Assembly: GCA_028706695.1 (NCBI GenBank)
Contig: JAQTVU010000165.1
Span: forward strand, 1 to 6,043
DNA length: 6,043 nucleotides
Direction: 5' to 3'
Source: Mycobacterium sp.
GTDB lineage: Bacteria; Actinomycetota; Actinomycetes; Mycobacteriales; Mycobacteriaceae
Of the stretch, positions 5,700-6,043 are shown piece by piece. The notes beneath the pieces are model-generated. The model saw nothing but the letters and a program-made list of their open reading frames with translations. It did not search any database and was not told the DNA's origin. Positions within the stretch are counted from its first letter, which is position 1. Every line of letters begins with the position of its first letter. A program made the position numbers and the translations under genes.

Positions 5700-5731
5700 A
5701 CTTGTCAGCGACTTGTCAGCGACTTGTCAGC
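5699..5731 (+). repeat. Three perfect 11-bp tandem repeats
   Basis: GACTTGTCAGC occurs three times head to tail (5699-5709, 5710-5720, 5721-5731), starting on the last base of the stop codon. A decayed fourth copy (GACTGGTCGC) occupies 5732-5741. The 11-bp period is close to one helical turn, as in iteron-like protein binding sites, but slippage alone could have produced it. Confidence 0.92.
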
Positions 5732-5770
5732 GACTGGTCGCGGATGGATCACGTGAACCCGGGGGCAACG

Positions 5771-5814
5771 TCGGCGAGCCGCTGGCGACCTTCGGCGCAC
5801 CAGCGGCTCGCCGA
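5771..5814. terminator. 15-bp-stem hairpin between convergent genes
   Basis: TCGGCGAGCCGCTGG (5771-5785) and its exact reverse complement (5800-5814) enclose a 14-base loop. This is the strongest inverted repeat in the window. It lies between the stop of the forward small gene (5699) and the stop of the reverse gene (5820), so it can serve both as a bidirectional terminator. No T-tract follows on either strand, as often in mycobacteria. Confidence 0.62.
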
Positions 5815-5819
5815 GCGCT

Positions 5820-6043
5820 TCACTCCTCGCCGAGAACCCGGTGCAGCGCTTTGGCCGCGTCGGTCAGTGCCCGCAGGACGTCGGCCCGGACCTCGGCGAG
5901 CCGCTGCTGCTGCTCCTCGGTGCCGGTCCAGGTGATCGTGCGGGCCAGGCCCGCGAGCTCGAACAGTTCCCTGCGGATCTTGAAGACGTCGCCGAACTTG
6001 CCAGCCCGTCCCAGGAAGGCGTGCGCGGTCGCGCTGCTGACAC
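5820..6043 (-). CDS. C-terminal part of an unrecognised reverse-strand gene
   Basis: Reading the reverse strand from the right edge gives 73 uninterrupted codons ending at TGA (complement of 5820-5822). The gene is cut by the window at its 5' side. Almost every codon ends in G or C, as in the clear genes here, and the translation is protein-like: it contains HAFLGRAGKFGDVFKIRREL, then FELAGLARTITWTG, and ends KALHRVLGEE. The last 35 residues look like one charged amphipathic helix (EEQQQRLAEVRADVLRALTD). It could be the C-terminus of a helical regulator, but no family is recognised. It converges on the forward small gene, 120 bases away, with the strong hairpin between. It lacks membrane character in the visible part, so it does not look like the membrane protein Rv0314c recalled at this position in M. 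tuberculosis. Confidence 0.68.
   Translation of the reverse strand, partial: VSSATAHAFLGRAGKFGDVFKIRRELFELAGLARTITWTGTEEQQQRLAEVRADVLRALTDAAKALHRVLGEE

Overview
The window looks like chromosomal DNA from a Mycobacterium, most likely a slow-growing non-tuberculous species. The evidence is very high GC with G/C-ending codons, GTG starts, and a gene order recalled from memory that resembles the M. tuberculosis Rv0308-Rv0309-Rv0312-Rv0313 neighbourhood. No alignment was run, so these locus equivalences need a search. No mobile element, CRISPR array or RNA gene was found.

Layout. 16-669 (+): integral-membrane PAP2-type phosphatase with all three catalytic motifs. 730-1386 (+): exported YkuD-type (L,D-transpeptidase-like) protein, preceded by a possible leaderless promoter. 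1387-1805: about 420 bases without a convincing gene, holding two possible hairpins and a short palindrome. 1806-3701 (+): Hsp70-like ATPase domain, one membrane helix, then a long Pro/Thr-rich tail containing a 33-bp tandem repeat. 3830-5239 (+): second protein of the same plan (degenerate actin/Hsp70-like domain, Arg-rich stop, one membrane helix, Pro/Ala-rich tail), probably of the mycobacterial DUF7159 type. 5313-5699 (+): small acidic soluble protein of unknown function with a strong Shine-Dalgarno. 5700-5819: convergent intergenic region with an 11-bp tandem repeat and a perfect 15-bp-stem hairpin. 5820-6043 (-): C-terminal part of an unrecognised gene that runs off the window.

How the genes may work together. 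The first two products act on the envelope (lipid phosphate hydrolysis, and peptidoglycan or other wall cross-link chemistry). The next two each appear to place a nucleotide-binding-like domain in the cytoplasm and a proline-rich rod outside the membrane. Their tails end in closely similar motifs of about 18 residues, the strongest hint that they act on a common partner or site. The small protein follows 73 bases behind the second one and is probably co-transcribed with it. A joint role in envelope assembly or signalling is inference; nothing in the sequence proves a shared pathway.
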